From an uncultured Flavonifractor sp. (GTDB lineage: Bacteria > Bacillota > Clostridia > Oscillospirales > Oscillospiraceae): DNA of 31,116 bases. Position 1 is the first letter of the stretch. The number at the start of each line of letters is the position of its first letter. The notes under the pieces are model-generated. The model saw nothing but the letters and a program-made list of their open reading frames with translations. It did not search any database and was not told the origin of the DNA. The position numbers and the translations under genes were made by a program. Location: the NCBI GenBank assembly GCA_910585415.1, contig CAJUDT010000017.1, forward strand, positions 1 through 31,116, given 5' to 3'. Positions 22,567 through 29,997 of this stretch are shown one piece after another.

Positions 22567-22595
22567 ATTATAAGCCAATCCGGCACAGATTGCAA
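22567..22595 (-). promoter_or_regulatory. Sigma-A promoter of corA
   Basis: Minus strand TTGCAA (22590-22595), 17-nt spacer, perfect TATAAT (22567-22572). The predicted start near 22560 is about 230 nt before corA. Confidence 0.8.
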
Positions 22596-22616
22596 GCCAA
22601 AACGCAGAAAAGAACC

Positions 22617-22654
22617 AAAAAGGCGTACCACAGGATATCCTCCCGCAGTACGCC
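22617..22654 (-). terminator. Terminator of dapF-lysA
   Basis: GGCGTAC/GTACGCC stem (22622-22628 and 22648-22654) with an inner AGGATATCCT palindrome. On the minus strand it is followed by TTTTT. It starts 14 nt after the lysA stop. Confidence 0.85.
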
Positions 22655-22667
22655 CTTGCTCTATAGC

Positions 22668-23969
22668 TTACACATCATTCCGGCACAGGTCGGCCAGGCT
22701 CTCCCGGCGGACGGCAATCTCATGCTCCCTCCCGCCCCGGAGCATGACAACCGGCGGACGGGGCAGGCGGTTGTAATTGGAGGACATGGAATAGTGGTAC
22801 GCCCCGGTGGTACACACCGCCAGAATATCCCCCCGGCACACACTGGCGGGGAGTTTTACATGTTCCTGGATAATATCGCCGCTCTCACAGCAGCGGCCCA
22901 CCACGGAGCAGGCAAGGGTCTGGGGCTCCCCCATCTTTCCGGCCAGCATACAGGTGTATTGACTGCCGTACAGGGCATACCGGGGATGGTCGGCCATGCT
23001 CCCATCTACCGAGACATAATTCTTATAGCCCGGAATGCGTTTGACCGTCCCCACGGTATAGAGGGTCATACCGGCGTTGGCCACGATGCTCCGTCCGGGC
23101 TCAATGCGAATTTCCGGCATCTCCATCCCCAGGCGGCCACAGGCCTCCCGCACTGCGGCGGCAAGCCGGCCCACCTTGGCGTCTATATCCAGACTGGGGT
23201 CGCTCTCCACGTAGCGCACGCCAAAACCGCCGCCCAGGTCCAGCTGCTGGGCTGTGTAGCCGTAGGCCTGCTTACAGTGGGCCGCAAATTCCAGCATGAC
23301 GGCGGCGGCCTGCTCGAAAACGTCCTCTTCAAAGACCTGAGAGCCCACGTGGCAATGGAACCCCGTCAGCTCCACATGTGGCTGACGAAGGGTATAGGCG
23401 GTAATCTCCCCGGCCTGACCGGTCGCAATGGCATTGCCGAACTTGGAATCCACCCGTCCGGTGGCGACGGCCGCATAGGTGTGGGGGTCAATCCCCGGCG
23501 TCAGGCGGAGCAGAACCCTCTGCCGCCGGTTCTGCCGGGCAGCTTCCGCTTCAATGGCGCGGATTTCCTCCAGGTTGTCGGCCACAAAGTACCCCACATT
23601 CCGTTCAACGCCATAGCGGATGTCCTCATCGGTCTTGTTATTGCCGTGGAAATAGACCCGGTTCACATCGCACCCCGCCTGCAGGGCGGTGTAGAGCTCC
23701 CCGGAGGAAACCACGTCGATGCCCAGGCCCTCTTCCTCCACAATCTGATACAGACGCTTGAAGGCGTTGGCCTTGCTGGCGTAAAGGGGCTGGGCCCTGC
23801 CGTCAAAGTACCTGCGGCAGACGGCGGCGTAGGTCCGGCAATTCTCCCTCACCTTGTCCTCATCCAGCAGATAGAGGGGGGTGCCGTACTGCCGGGCCAG
23901 AGCAACCGTATCCTGTCCGGCAAAGAGCAGACGGCCCGTCGGGGCCGTGGTGATATTGTCACAGAGCAT
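22668..23969 (-). CDS. lysA: Diaminopimelate decarboxylase
   Basis: This PLP enzyme converts meso-diaminopimelate to L-lysine, the last step of lysine synthesis. Product 433 aa, fold-type III barrel: PLP Lys66 in YASKANAF, GIDVVSSGEL, GFHCHVGSQ, the phosphate loop LGGGFGV, IEPGRSIVANAG, and CCESGD with the active-site Cys from the partner subunit. The ATG at 23969 follows an AAGGA about 11 nt upstream; a TTG at 23990 has no ribosome site. It lies 161 nt behind dapF on the same strand. I found no lysine riboswitch and no convincing promoter in that gap, so it probably depends on transcription from the dapF promoter. Confidence 0.95.
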   Translation of the reverse strand: MLCDNITTAPTGRLLFAGQDTVALARQYGTPLYLLDEDKVRENCRTYAAVCRRYFDGRAQPLYASKANAFKRLYQIVEEEGLGIDVVSSGELYTALQAGCDVNRVYFHGNNKTDEDIRYGVERNVGYFVADNLEEIRAIEAEAARQNRRQRVLLRLTPGIDPHTYAAVATGRVDSKFGNAIATGQAGEITAYTLRQPHVELTGFHCHVGSQVFEEDVFEQAAAVMLEFAAHCKQAYGYTAQQLDLGGGFGVRYVESDPSLDIDAKVGRLAAAVREACGRLGMEMPEIRIEPGRSIVANAGMTLYTVGTVKRIPGYKNYVSVDGSMADHPRYALYGSQYTCMLAGKMGEPQTLACSVVGRCCESGDIIQEHVKLPASVCRGDILAVCTTGAYHYSMSSNYNRLPRPPVVMLRGGREHEIAVRRESLADLCRNDV

Positions 23970-24130
23970 CAGGAGCCGCTTCCTTTCCAATTCGGGCCAA
24001 GGGCCCCTGTCTCTATGTCGCTTCCCCCTTTAGGGGAGGGCGGAAGGCCAAGGCTCAACCACACCTTGACCTCCCGCCCATTTATGTCCACTCGCGGGAA
24101 AAACTAGAACGCAATATAAATTTGGGCGCT

Positions 24131-24970
24131 TCAGGGGAACAGGGACTCGTCGGTTACGGTTCCCCGGGCGACGGTGTTGGTGGGGCCGGTCAAAAACAGC
24201 GCTTCAATCCCATCGCCCCGGCGTTCGGCGTCAATGACCAGCACTCCGCCGTCTGTGGCCACACGGACGCCCCGTCCGCTGACCGTCCCTTGCAGGGTCA
24301 GCACCGTCACCGTGGAGCCCGCCCCGGTGCCGCAGGCATAGGTGAAATCCTCCACCCCCCGCTCGTAAGTCCGCAGGTAAACCGCGTCCGTACCGCAGGG
24401 CTCGTAAAAGTTCACGTTCGCCCCCTTGGGAAAGGTGGAGTGACCGCGCAGCTTTCGCCCCAGCTCCCGCAGCTCCTCCTGAGGACGGGTCCGCAGACCC
24501 TCCATCTGAACCACCGCATGGGGCACTCCGGGATTGCCCAGCTCCACATAAGCGCAGGGCCAGCCGGTCCCATCCACCGAAACCGTGCGGTCCAGCCCCA
24601 CCACTGAGGGCGTATTGAGCCGCACCCGGTAGGTCCTCCGGTCGATGCGCGCTCCGGTCACCAGGCCCGCGGTGGTCTCCACCCGCTGGACCTCACCGGC
24701 CAAGCCCTGTTCATAGCCAAACCGGCAGACGCACCGGGCGCCGTTGCCGCACATCTCCCCCAGACTGCCGTCGGCGTTGTAGAACGTCATTCGGTAGTCG
24801 GCGTCTCCCTGGGGCCGCTCCACCACCATCAGGCCGTCGGCCCCGATGGACAGCCGCCTGCGGCACAGCACGCGGGCCAGCTCCGGAAAGCGCTCCCTGG
24901 GAATCTGTCCCGACCGGTTATCCAGGATGATAAAATCATTGCCCGCTCCGTTCATCTTCCAGAAGTCCAT
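24131..24970 (-). CDS. dapF: Diaminopimelate epimerase
   Basis: DapF converts LL- to meso-diaminopimelate, used for peptidoglycan and as substrate of the neighbouring LysA. Product 279 aa, two related halves. The two catalytic cysteines are Cys74 in EMCGNGARC and Cys213 in YACGTGAGS. MNGAGNDF and GADGLMVV are also typical. ATG 24970 is preferred: a GGGG site is 10 nt upstream, while ATG 24979 abuts it. The gene is preceded by the sigma-54-type promoter at 25019-25036, and lysA follows. The sigma-54 activator gene is the next gene upstream. Confidence 0.95.
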   Translation of the reverse strand: MDFWKMNGAGNDFIILDNRSGQIPRERFPELARVLCRRRLSIGADGLMVVERPQGDADYRMTFYNADGSLGEMCGNGARCVCRFGYEQGLAGEVQRVETTAGLVTGARIDRRTYRVRLNTPSVVGLDRTVSVDGTGWPCAYVELGNPGVPHAVVQMEGLRTRPQEELRELGRKLRGHSTFPKGANVNFYEPCGTDAVYLRTYERGVEDFTYACGTGAGSTVTVLTLQGTVSGRGVRVATDGGVLVIDAERRGDGIEALFLTGPTNTVARGTVTDESLFP

Positions 24971-25018
24971 AACAGGCATTCCCCTTCTCCGTCCCCGGTG
25001 GGACTTAACCCTAGTATA

Positions 25019-25036
25019 TGCAAATCACGCGCCAAA
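25019..25036 (-). promoter_or_regulatory. Sigma-54 (-24/-12) promoter upstream of dapF
   Basis: Minus strand TTTGGCGCGTGATTTGCA. The -24 GG (25032-25033) and -12 GC (25020-25021) are separated by exactly 10 nt, and the flanks match TGGCACG-N4-TTGCA with one mismatch in the -24 block. The predicted start is near 25009, about 38 nt before dapF. It is the only full-quality match I found by eye in the intergenic regions, and it lies just downstream of a sigma-54 activator gene. Confidence 0.72.
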
Positions 25037-25096
25037 CTCTACCGGAGCAGGCAGATTTGTCGGCCTTTGGCTTCCTCAGAGGGTTCTCCTTCTCAT

Positions 25097-25148
25097 ATTT
25101 GGCATTTTGCACAAATTGAAGCCCCAGTTTTATCCATTTCCACCAAAT
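25097..25148 (-). promoter_or_regulatory. Candidate activator binding region for the sigma-54 promoter
   Basis: Inverted ATTTGG (25143-25148 minus) and CCAAAT (25097-25102 minus), with the dyad TTTGTGCAAA at 25106-25115, lie about 90-140 bp upstream of the predicted start. That is the usual distance for enhancer sites. The sequence resemblance is modest. Confidence 0.3.
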
Positions 25149-25162
25149 CTCGAAGCAACTGC

Positions 25163-25212
25163 TAAAAAAAGAGTTCTGATTTTGGAACTCGTTTTCCTAA
25201 AATCAGAACTCT
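25163..25212 (-). terminator. Strong terminator of the sigma-54 activator gene
   Basis: Perfect 14-bp stem AGAGTTCTGATTTT/AAAATCAGAACTCT (25170-25183 and 25199-25212), followed on the minus strand by seven T. It starts 16 nt after the activator stop and insulates dapF from activator transcription. Confidence 0.92.
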
Positions 25213-25227
25213 CCAGTATAGCGGTAC

Positions 25228-27042
25228 TCACTCGATGTTGTATTCCTTCATCTTCCCATAAAATACGGTTTTCGACAATCCCAGCTCCTCCATGGCCTGG
25301 ATACGGCTCCCGCCGCACTGGGCCAGGGTCTGCCGGATGATTTTTTCCTCCTCCTGCTTCAAGCGCTCCCGCAGGGTCCGCCGCAGGGGGGCCTCCTCCA
25401 AATCAATGTGCTCGCCGTAGATGATATCCGACTCGGACAGGGCTACGGCGCTCTCCAGCACGTTCTCCAGCTCCCGGATGTTCCCCGGCCAATCGTAGGC
25501 CAGCAGCTTGCTGAAGGCCTCGCCGGAGAGGCTCTTTTTCGGCATACCGTATTTTTTGGGGATGCTCTCCATCAGGCGGTCAATCAAAAAGCAGATATCC
25601 TCCCGGCACTCCCGCAGGGCGGGAAGCTCCAAAGAAAAGGCGCTCAACCGATAGTACAAATCCTGCCGGAAGCGCCCCGCAGACACTTCCTCCTTCAAAT
25701 TCCGGTTGGTAGCGGCCAAAATGCGCACGTCCACGGGAATGGGCTTGGTGGATCCCACCCGGCAGATTACCTTATTTTGAATGGCCCCCAGGAGCTTGGC
25801 CTGAATGCTCAGGGGGATTTCTCCGATTTCATCCAGGAAGATGGTGCCTCCGCCGGCGGCTTCAAAGAATCCGGCCTTCCCCCTGGGGTCGGCCCCGGTG
25901 AACGCGCCCCCCACATAGCCGAACATCTCGCTTTCAAAGAGGCTTGGGGTCACAGTGGAGCAGTCCACCGTGACAAAGGGGCCCTTTCGGGGCTGGGCCT
26001 GCTGGAACGCCTGGGCCAGGAAGGATTTTCCGGTACCGCTCTCCCCGGTAATCAGCACGTTGCAGTCCAGTTGGGAGAGCTTATAGGCGTGGTGCCGCAC
26101 AGGCGCGGTGGCCGCCCCGCCGCCGAAGAGGGTGGAAAAGGCCCCCTCGTCCGGCCGGGCAATCTGCTCAATCTCCCGATACCGCCGCTCGGCGGTCTTG
26201 ATTGCGTCGTTGCGCCTCTGGATGGTCACATGGAGGTCCTCAATGCTCTGAAATTTGACGATCAGACTTTTCAGCTCACCGTCCCTGTTGGTCACCGGCA
26301 GAATGGTGGCCACCAAGTCATAGCCGTTGACCTCATAGGACACGCCGGTGAGCTGCCCCGTCTGTCCGGTCATGACCCGCTCCAAGTCCTCTTCAAACTG
26401 CTTTCCCTCAAAGAACTCCCGAAAATGACAGCCCACCACCTTGATTTCCAGGCCGGGGCTTTTGGCCAGATAACAGCCGCCCCGCAGGAGGCTGCCCACG
26501 CCCTCCTTCCGGGTGGAGTAGCCCTTTTCCTCCCAAAATTTCACCGCGTTGCTGGCCCCGTCCAGGACCACCATCTGACCGATGCTGTGGAAATAGTCAA
26601 TGGAATAGACCGCCTCGCCCACTGTCACTGAAATCGTTCTGGCCCGGATGGACACACGGATGGGCGTGCCCTGGCAGACCGTCTCCAGGTCCAAGGTCTC
26701 CCGGTCCCCTCTGGGGAGGTATTTATAGACCGGCTTGCTGCCGGGCAGGTCAAAACGGCCCACCGCCGCCAGCCTTCCGCCGGGAGCGATGCGCCCATCG
26801 TGAATCCCCAGCCGCTCCAGGTCCTCTGGCAGCAAGCCGCCATCGTCGGCCCCCAGTGCGCTGTCCCCTATGATAATTACGTCTCCCGGCTCCAAGCGGC
26901 CAGGCCCGTGGGAGCTGCCACTCCGGCTGTACAGGCCGAAATCATGCTTCGCCTGCTGGTTAATATTGGTAATCATGCCGTCCCGGTCCAGGGTGAACAT
27001 CGCATGGGAGGACGCATCCATGATGCTTTGCAGCATATTCAA
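25228..27042 (-). CDS. Sigma-54-dependent transcriptional activator with PAS-like sensing domains
   Basis: A 604-aa enhancer-binding protein that uses ATP to open sigma-54 promoters. The N-terminus (about 1-30, MDASSHAMFTLDRDGMITNIN) is PAS-like, and about 185-270 looks like a second PAS (DGELKSLIVKFQSIEDL), joined by a coiled coil to the AAA+ domain (about 300-540). Walker A GESGTGKS is at 333-340, the sigma-54 contact GAFTGA at 379-384, and Walker B GGTIFLDEIGE near 398-408. A Fis-type helix-turn-helix ends the protein (about 577-604). There is no receiver domain, so it senses a ligand directly. The start is TTG 27042 (GGAG 10 nt upstream); ATG 27036 is possible. It has its own promoter and terminator, and the downstream dapF promoter is its likely target. 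Confidence 0.93.
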   Translation of the reverse strand: MNMLQSIMDASSHAMFTLDRDGMITNINQQAKHDFGLYSRSGSSHGPGRLEPGDVIIIGDSALGADDGGLLPEDLERLGIHDGRIAPGGRLAAVGRFDLPGSKPVYKYLPRGDRETLDLETVCQGTPIRVSIRARTISVTVGEAVYSIDYFHSIGQMVVLDGASNAVKFWEEKGYSTRKEGVGSLLRGGCYLAKSPGLEIKVVGCHFREFFEGKQFEEDLERVMTGQTGQLTGVSYEVNGYDLVATILPVTNRDGELKSLIVKFQSIEDLHVTIQRRNDAIKTAERRYREIEQIARPDEGAFSTLFGGGAATAPVRHHAYKLSQLDCNVLITGESGTGKSFLAQAFQQAQPRKGPFVTVDCSTVTPSLFESEMFGYVGGAFTGADPRGKAGFFEAAGGGTIFLDEIGEIPLSIQAKLLGAIQNKVICRVGSTKPIPVDVRILAATNRNLKEEVSAGRFRQDLYYRLSAFSLELPALRECREDICFLIDRLMESIPKKYGMPKKSLSGEAFSKLLAYDWPGNIRELENVLESAVALSESDIIYGEHIDLEEAPLRRTLRERLKQEEEKIIRQTLAQCGGSRIQAMEELGLSKTVFYGKMKEYNIE

Positions 27043-27127
27043 TTGCCGTGTGCTCCTTTCCGATAAAAGCGGGCGGGCCCTCTGGCAGACCTGCGCGCAG
27101 TCATGGCTGCGTATTTTTTACCCCTTT

Positions 27128-27156
27128 ATTCTACTCCTTTTTCCCCTGGGTTGCAA
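27128..27156 (-). promoter_or_regulatory. Sigma-A promoter of the sigma-54 activator gene
   Basis: Minus strand TTGCAA (27151-27156), 17-nt spacer, TAGAAT (27128-27133). It lies in a 300-nt AT-rich gap (27043-27342) that holds no gene. I see no clear terminator for the kinase gene in the rest of the gap. Confidence 0.65.
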
Positions 27157-27342
27157 TGGAAAATGCCACAATTTCAAAACTTTTTACAGGAATAAACGGG
27201 TAATTTTTTTGCAATATCCAAATAAAAGGAAATGTTTTGTCGATAACTGTCTAAACTGGTAAAATCATGCTGAAGTTCCAGCTACAATTTTACCCGCCAG
27301 TGCTCCGGCGCAAAACGGGGTTCAATTGGCTGTGGTAGAGCG

Positions 27343-28257
27343 TCACAGACGGGGCGCGTAGGGCTTCCAGGCAATGCGCACCCCAAACCGGCCGTCCTCC
27401 AGCTCCGCCTGAAGGGTGCAGCCCATCTGCTCCGCCAGCGCCTTGACAATGGCCAGCCCCAGGCCGGTATTACGCCCGGTGCGCATTTTGTCGGCGGTAA
27501 AAAAGCGGTCAAACACATGGGGCAGGTCCTCCTCGGAGAGGCCCTCCGCCCCGTTGCGGAAGAGGCTCACTACCTGTCCTTCCTCCAGAAAGAGGCTCAC
27601 CTCCATCTTCCCCTGGCCGTGGTCCAGGGCGTTGCGGATGAGGTTGGTAAAGACACGCAGAACCCCCGCCGGGTCCGCCAGCACCGGGGGCAGGCCCTCT
27701 TGCAGATCGACGGTCACGTCAAAGCCCCCGTCGGTAAAGTCGCTGTAAAAGGAGGCCAGAAGGCTGGACAGGCTGGAGTGGAGGTCCACCCGCTCCTGTT
27801 GAATGGGGTATTCTCCCCCCTCCAGGCGGGAGAGGTCGTAAAAGCTGGTAATCAAGCTCTGGAGGGCCTTGGCCCTCCCCTTGACCACGTTCAGATACTC
27901 CTGGCGCTCGGCCAGCGGCAAAGTTTCGTCCTCCAGAAGCTGGAGATACCCCAGGATGGAGGTCAGAGGGGTGCGCAGGTCGTGGGAGACGTTGGCGATC
28001 TGCCGCCGGAGGGAGCGCTCCCGCTCCAGGCTGGCGCTCCGCTCCGCCTGACGCAGCTCCAGCAGGATGTTGACCGCGTCCAGAAGCTCCTCCGCCGGGG
28101 CGTTGGGGGTGCGCAGGCGCACCCGGACATTGGAGCCCGTCAGCTCCAGCTCCCGCAGCTGTTTGGCCGCCGATTTCAGAGAACGGCGCTGGCACCAGTA
28201 CCAAACCAGCAGAATGAGGCACAGGGGAACCAGCAGGATACAAAGCAGAACTGCCAT
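27343..28257 (-). CDS. Sensor histidine kinase of the ABC operon (CprK-like)
   Basis: A 304-aa membrane kinase. One TM helix (about 2-21) leads to a cytoplasmic linker and catalytic core: phospho-acceptor His92 in NVSHDLRTPLTS, N-box NLIRNALDHG, DRFFTADK and GLGLAIVKALAEQMG. There is no extracellular sensor domain, so it may sense through the membrane or through the transporter. ATG 28257 is chosen with GAGGAGG 9 nt upstream; GTG 28275 would start inside that site. It is the last gene of the operon, 88 nt after permease 2. A 9-bp hairpin (28283-28307) in the gap may lower its expression. No response regulator is in the window. Confidence 0.9.
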   Translation of the reverse strand: MAVLLCILLVPLCLILLVWYWCQRRSLKSAAKQLRELELTGSNVRVRLRTPNAPAEELLDAVNILLELRQAERSASLERERSLRRQIANVSHDLRTPLTSILGYLQLLEDETLPLAERQEYLNVVKGRAKALQSLITSFYDLSRLEGGEYPIQQERVDLHSSLSSLLASFYSDFTDGGFDVTVDLQEGLPPVLADPAGVLRVFTNLIRNALDHGQGKMEVSLFLEEGQVVSLFRNGAEGLSEEDLPHVFDRFFTADKMRTGRNTGLGLAIVKALAEQMGCTLQAELEDGRFGVRIAWKPYAPRL

Positions 28258-28345
28258 AAGGTTGGACCTCCTCACAGGCCGAAAGCGCGTCCTGTTCAGA
28301 CGCGCTTCGACTCTCTTTGATTCAATGGACTGGGGGTGAAACCGC

Positions 28346-29101
28346 TCACCGCAGCCTCCGGCGCCGCAGCACCATCAGCCCCACCGCCGTCGTGCCTCCC
28401 AGCCACCCCAGTCCCACCGCCCAGCACTGGAGCAGAAAACTCAGGGTCAGGTATCCGCTCATATTTTCGGTAACCAGCAGGCTCCATGGCAGGAGAATAT
28501 TGTAGAGCAGCCTCGGCTGGGACGGGTCCAGATAGATGCCGGTAGTGGTTACCACAACGGCGACTATAATTGGGTCCAGGAAGGTGAGACTCAGGTAGTA
28601 TAGGGAGGTCCAAACAGCCTCACTGCGGAAGATGGCGGCCAGCATATGGCACAGGCCCGCCATACCGCACCAGACCGGCAGAGCCGCCGCCAGGCAGTAG
28701 GCCAGAACCACCAGGGCCACGAGCTCCTTCTGTGCGCTGTCGTGGGAGAGGAACACATACCCGCTCAAGAGCACGCCGCCAATCAGCACCGCGCACAGGG
28801 CCAGTCCCACCAAAAGGATGCTGAAGAGCTTGCCCAGATAGCTTTCCTCCCGGCTTATGCCGAAAGAGGACTCGTTGCGGAGTGTCTCCCCAAAGCTCTT
28901 GTCCACCAGCTCGACCAGCATCGGCACGGCCACCAGACCGGCGAACATGGTGCCGCATATCCCGGAGACCAGCTGGTGAAAGCTGTCTCCGACAAAGAGC
29001 AGGCCAAACAGGTGGGCACATAAGAGCAGGAATCCCATTACCACATAAAAGCTCATCCGCCGGGAGACCTTCCACAGCTCGGCTTTGATAAAGTTGAGCA
29101 T
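28346..29101 (-). CDS. ABC-2-type permease, second subunit (CprC/LanG-like)
   Basis: A 251-aa integral membrane protein with six predicted TM segments. It starts MLNFIKAELWKVSRRMSFY, a pattern of lantibiotic-immunity-type permeases in which a short cytoplasmic N-terminus precedes TM1. ETLRNESSFGISREESYLGKLF is the coupling-loop region shared with permease 1. The ATG at 29101 has GGGAGG upstream. With the ATPase and permease 1 it should form one exporter that removes a cationic peptide from the membrane. The C-terminus is Arg-rich (VLRRRRLR). Confidence 0.85.
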   Translation of the reverse strand: MLNFIKAELWKVSRRMSFYVVMGFLLLCAHLFGLLFVGDSFHQLVSGICGTMFAGLVAVPMLVELVDKSFGETLRNESSFGISREESYLGKLFSILLVGLALCAVLIGGVLLSGYVFLSHDSAQKELVALVVLAYCLAAALPVWCGMAGLCHMLAAIFRSEAVWTSLYYLSLTFLDPIIVAVVVTTTGIYLDPSQPRLLYNILLPWSLLVTENMSGYLTLSFLLQCWAVGLGWLGGTTAVGLMVLRRRRLR

Positions 29102-29122
29102 ACCGGTCCCCCTCCCGTTTCA

Positions 29123-29242
29123 TCAGCGGCGGCGAGGGCGCAGGATACCCGCCGCCAGCAGGGCCGCCCCCGCCAGGATGCCTGCGGTCAGGAGCAGCCT
29201 CCTGAGCCGGGATGGCTTTTTCGTGTCAATGCGCCGCCTCAT
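29123..29242 (-). CDS. 39-aa basic single-pass membrane peptide
   Basis: The peptide has an Arg/Lys-rich N-terminus (MRRRIDTKKPSRLRRLL), one hydrophobic helix (TAGILAGAALLAAGIL), and a RPRRR end. ATG 29242 overlaps the permease 1 stop by one base (TAATG) and has AAGGAG 8 nt upstream, so it looks translated. It lies between two permease genes and probably belongs to the complex. I know no named family. Confidence 0.6.
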   Translation of the reverse strand: MRRRIDTKKPSRLRRLLLTAGILAGAALLAAGILRPRRR

Positions 29243-29997
29243 TATCGAATCTCCTTCTTGCTGAACAGCAGCAGTCCCACAAGGGTGCTCACGGCCAGCC
29301 AGGCCAGTCCCACGAGCCAGCACAGGCCCACATAGCTCCAGTCGAAGAGCATGTTCCGCAGGTTCTCCACCATGAATTGGGGCATAAACTGGCGTATCAT
29401 CTCAAACACCGGATGGAGTGTCAAGCCCAGGACTTGGAACACGGTGGGCACCGCAGCCAGGATGCCCACAGAGGCAAAGGCGGCGGCGGTGTTGCTGTTG
29501 ATGAGGAAGTAGCACGTCATCACCACGCCCTGGGCCCCCAGCCACAGGGGGAAGGCCCCTGCCAGACAGTAGGCCAGTATCTGCATGACCGCGCCGTCAG
29601 CCTCTCCGTGGGGGAAGAGAATCCAGCACAGTCCCACATAGGTCCCCAGCAGGAGCACACAGGCCACAATCGCCACCAGAATGGCCACAATCAGTTTGCC
29701 CAGGTAAATGCGCACACGGGGCACACCGTAGGAGACCTCATTTTTCAGGGTGTTGTTTTTATATTGGTCCGAGAATACAATGTCCCCGGTGAGCAGAGTG
29801 GCATAGAGGCCCACACTGAGGATGAGCGCCACCATCTGAGCGGTGTTCTGGAAGGTCATGCCGCCGTTGCCCCAGTGGTAACTGAGCCAAAAGGTGAATA
29901 CCAGCACCCCCACGCCTAACAGAGTAACCAGCATCGCCATGAAGAAATAGAAGCGGTGAAATGCCTTGGAACATTCAGCGGTGAGGTACTTACGCAT
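29242..29997 (-). CDS. ABC-2-type permease, first subunit (CprB/LanE-like)
   Basis: A 251-aa integral membrane protein with six predicted TM segments. It begins MRKYLTAECSKAFHRFYFF; the cytoplasmic loop KNNTLKNEVSYGVPRVRIYLGKL parallels that of permease 2. I chose ATG 29997 (GGAGG 8 nt upstream) over 30012. The start overlaps the ATPase stop by 8 nt and the stop overlaps the 39-aa ORF start, so the three are translationally coupled. Confidence 0.88.
   Translation of the reverse strand: MRKYLTAECSKAFHRFYFFMAMLVTLLGVGVLVFTFWLSYHWGNGGMTFQNTAQMVALILSVGLYATLLTGDIVFSDQYKNNTLKNEVSYGVPRVRIYLGKLIVAILVAIVACVLLLGTYVGLCWILFPHGEADGAVMQILAYCLAGAFPLWLGAQGVVMTCYFLINSNTAAAFASVGILAAVPTVFQVLGLTLHPVFEMIRQFMPQFMVENLRNMLFDWSYVGLCWLVGLAWLAVSTLVGLLLFSKKEIR

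Noticed and set aside
23970..24130. Lysine riboswitch before lysA
   Set aside because: The gap is GC-rich with small hairpins but shows none of the L-box core that I know. No lysine riboswitch was recognised before dapF either.
27151..27172. Sigma-54-like GTGGCATTTTCCATTGCA upstream of the activator gene
   Set aside because: GG and GC are 11 nt apart instead of 10, and the TTGCAA is better explained as the -35 of a sigma-A promoter with TAGAAT 17 nt away.
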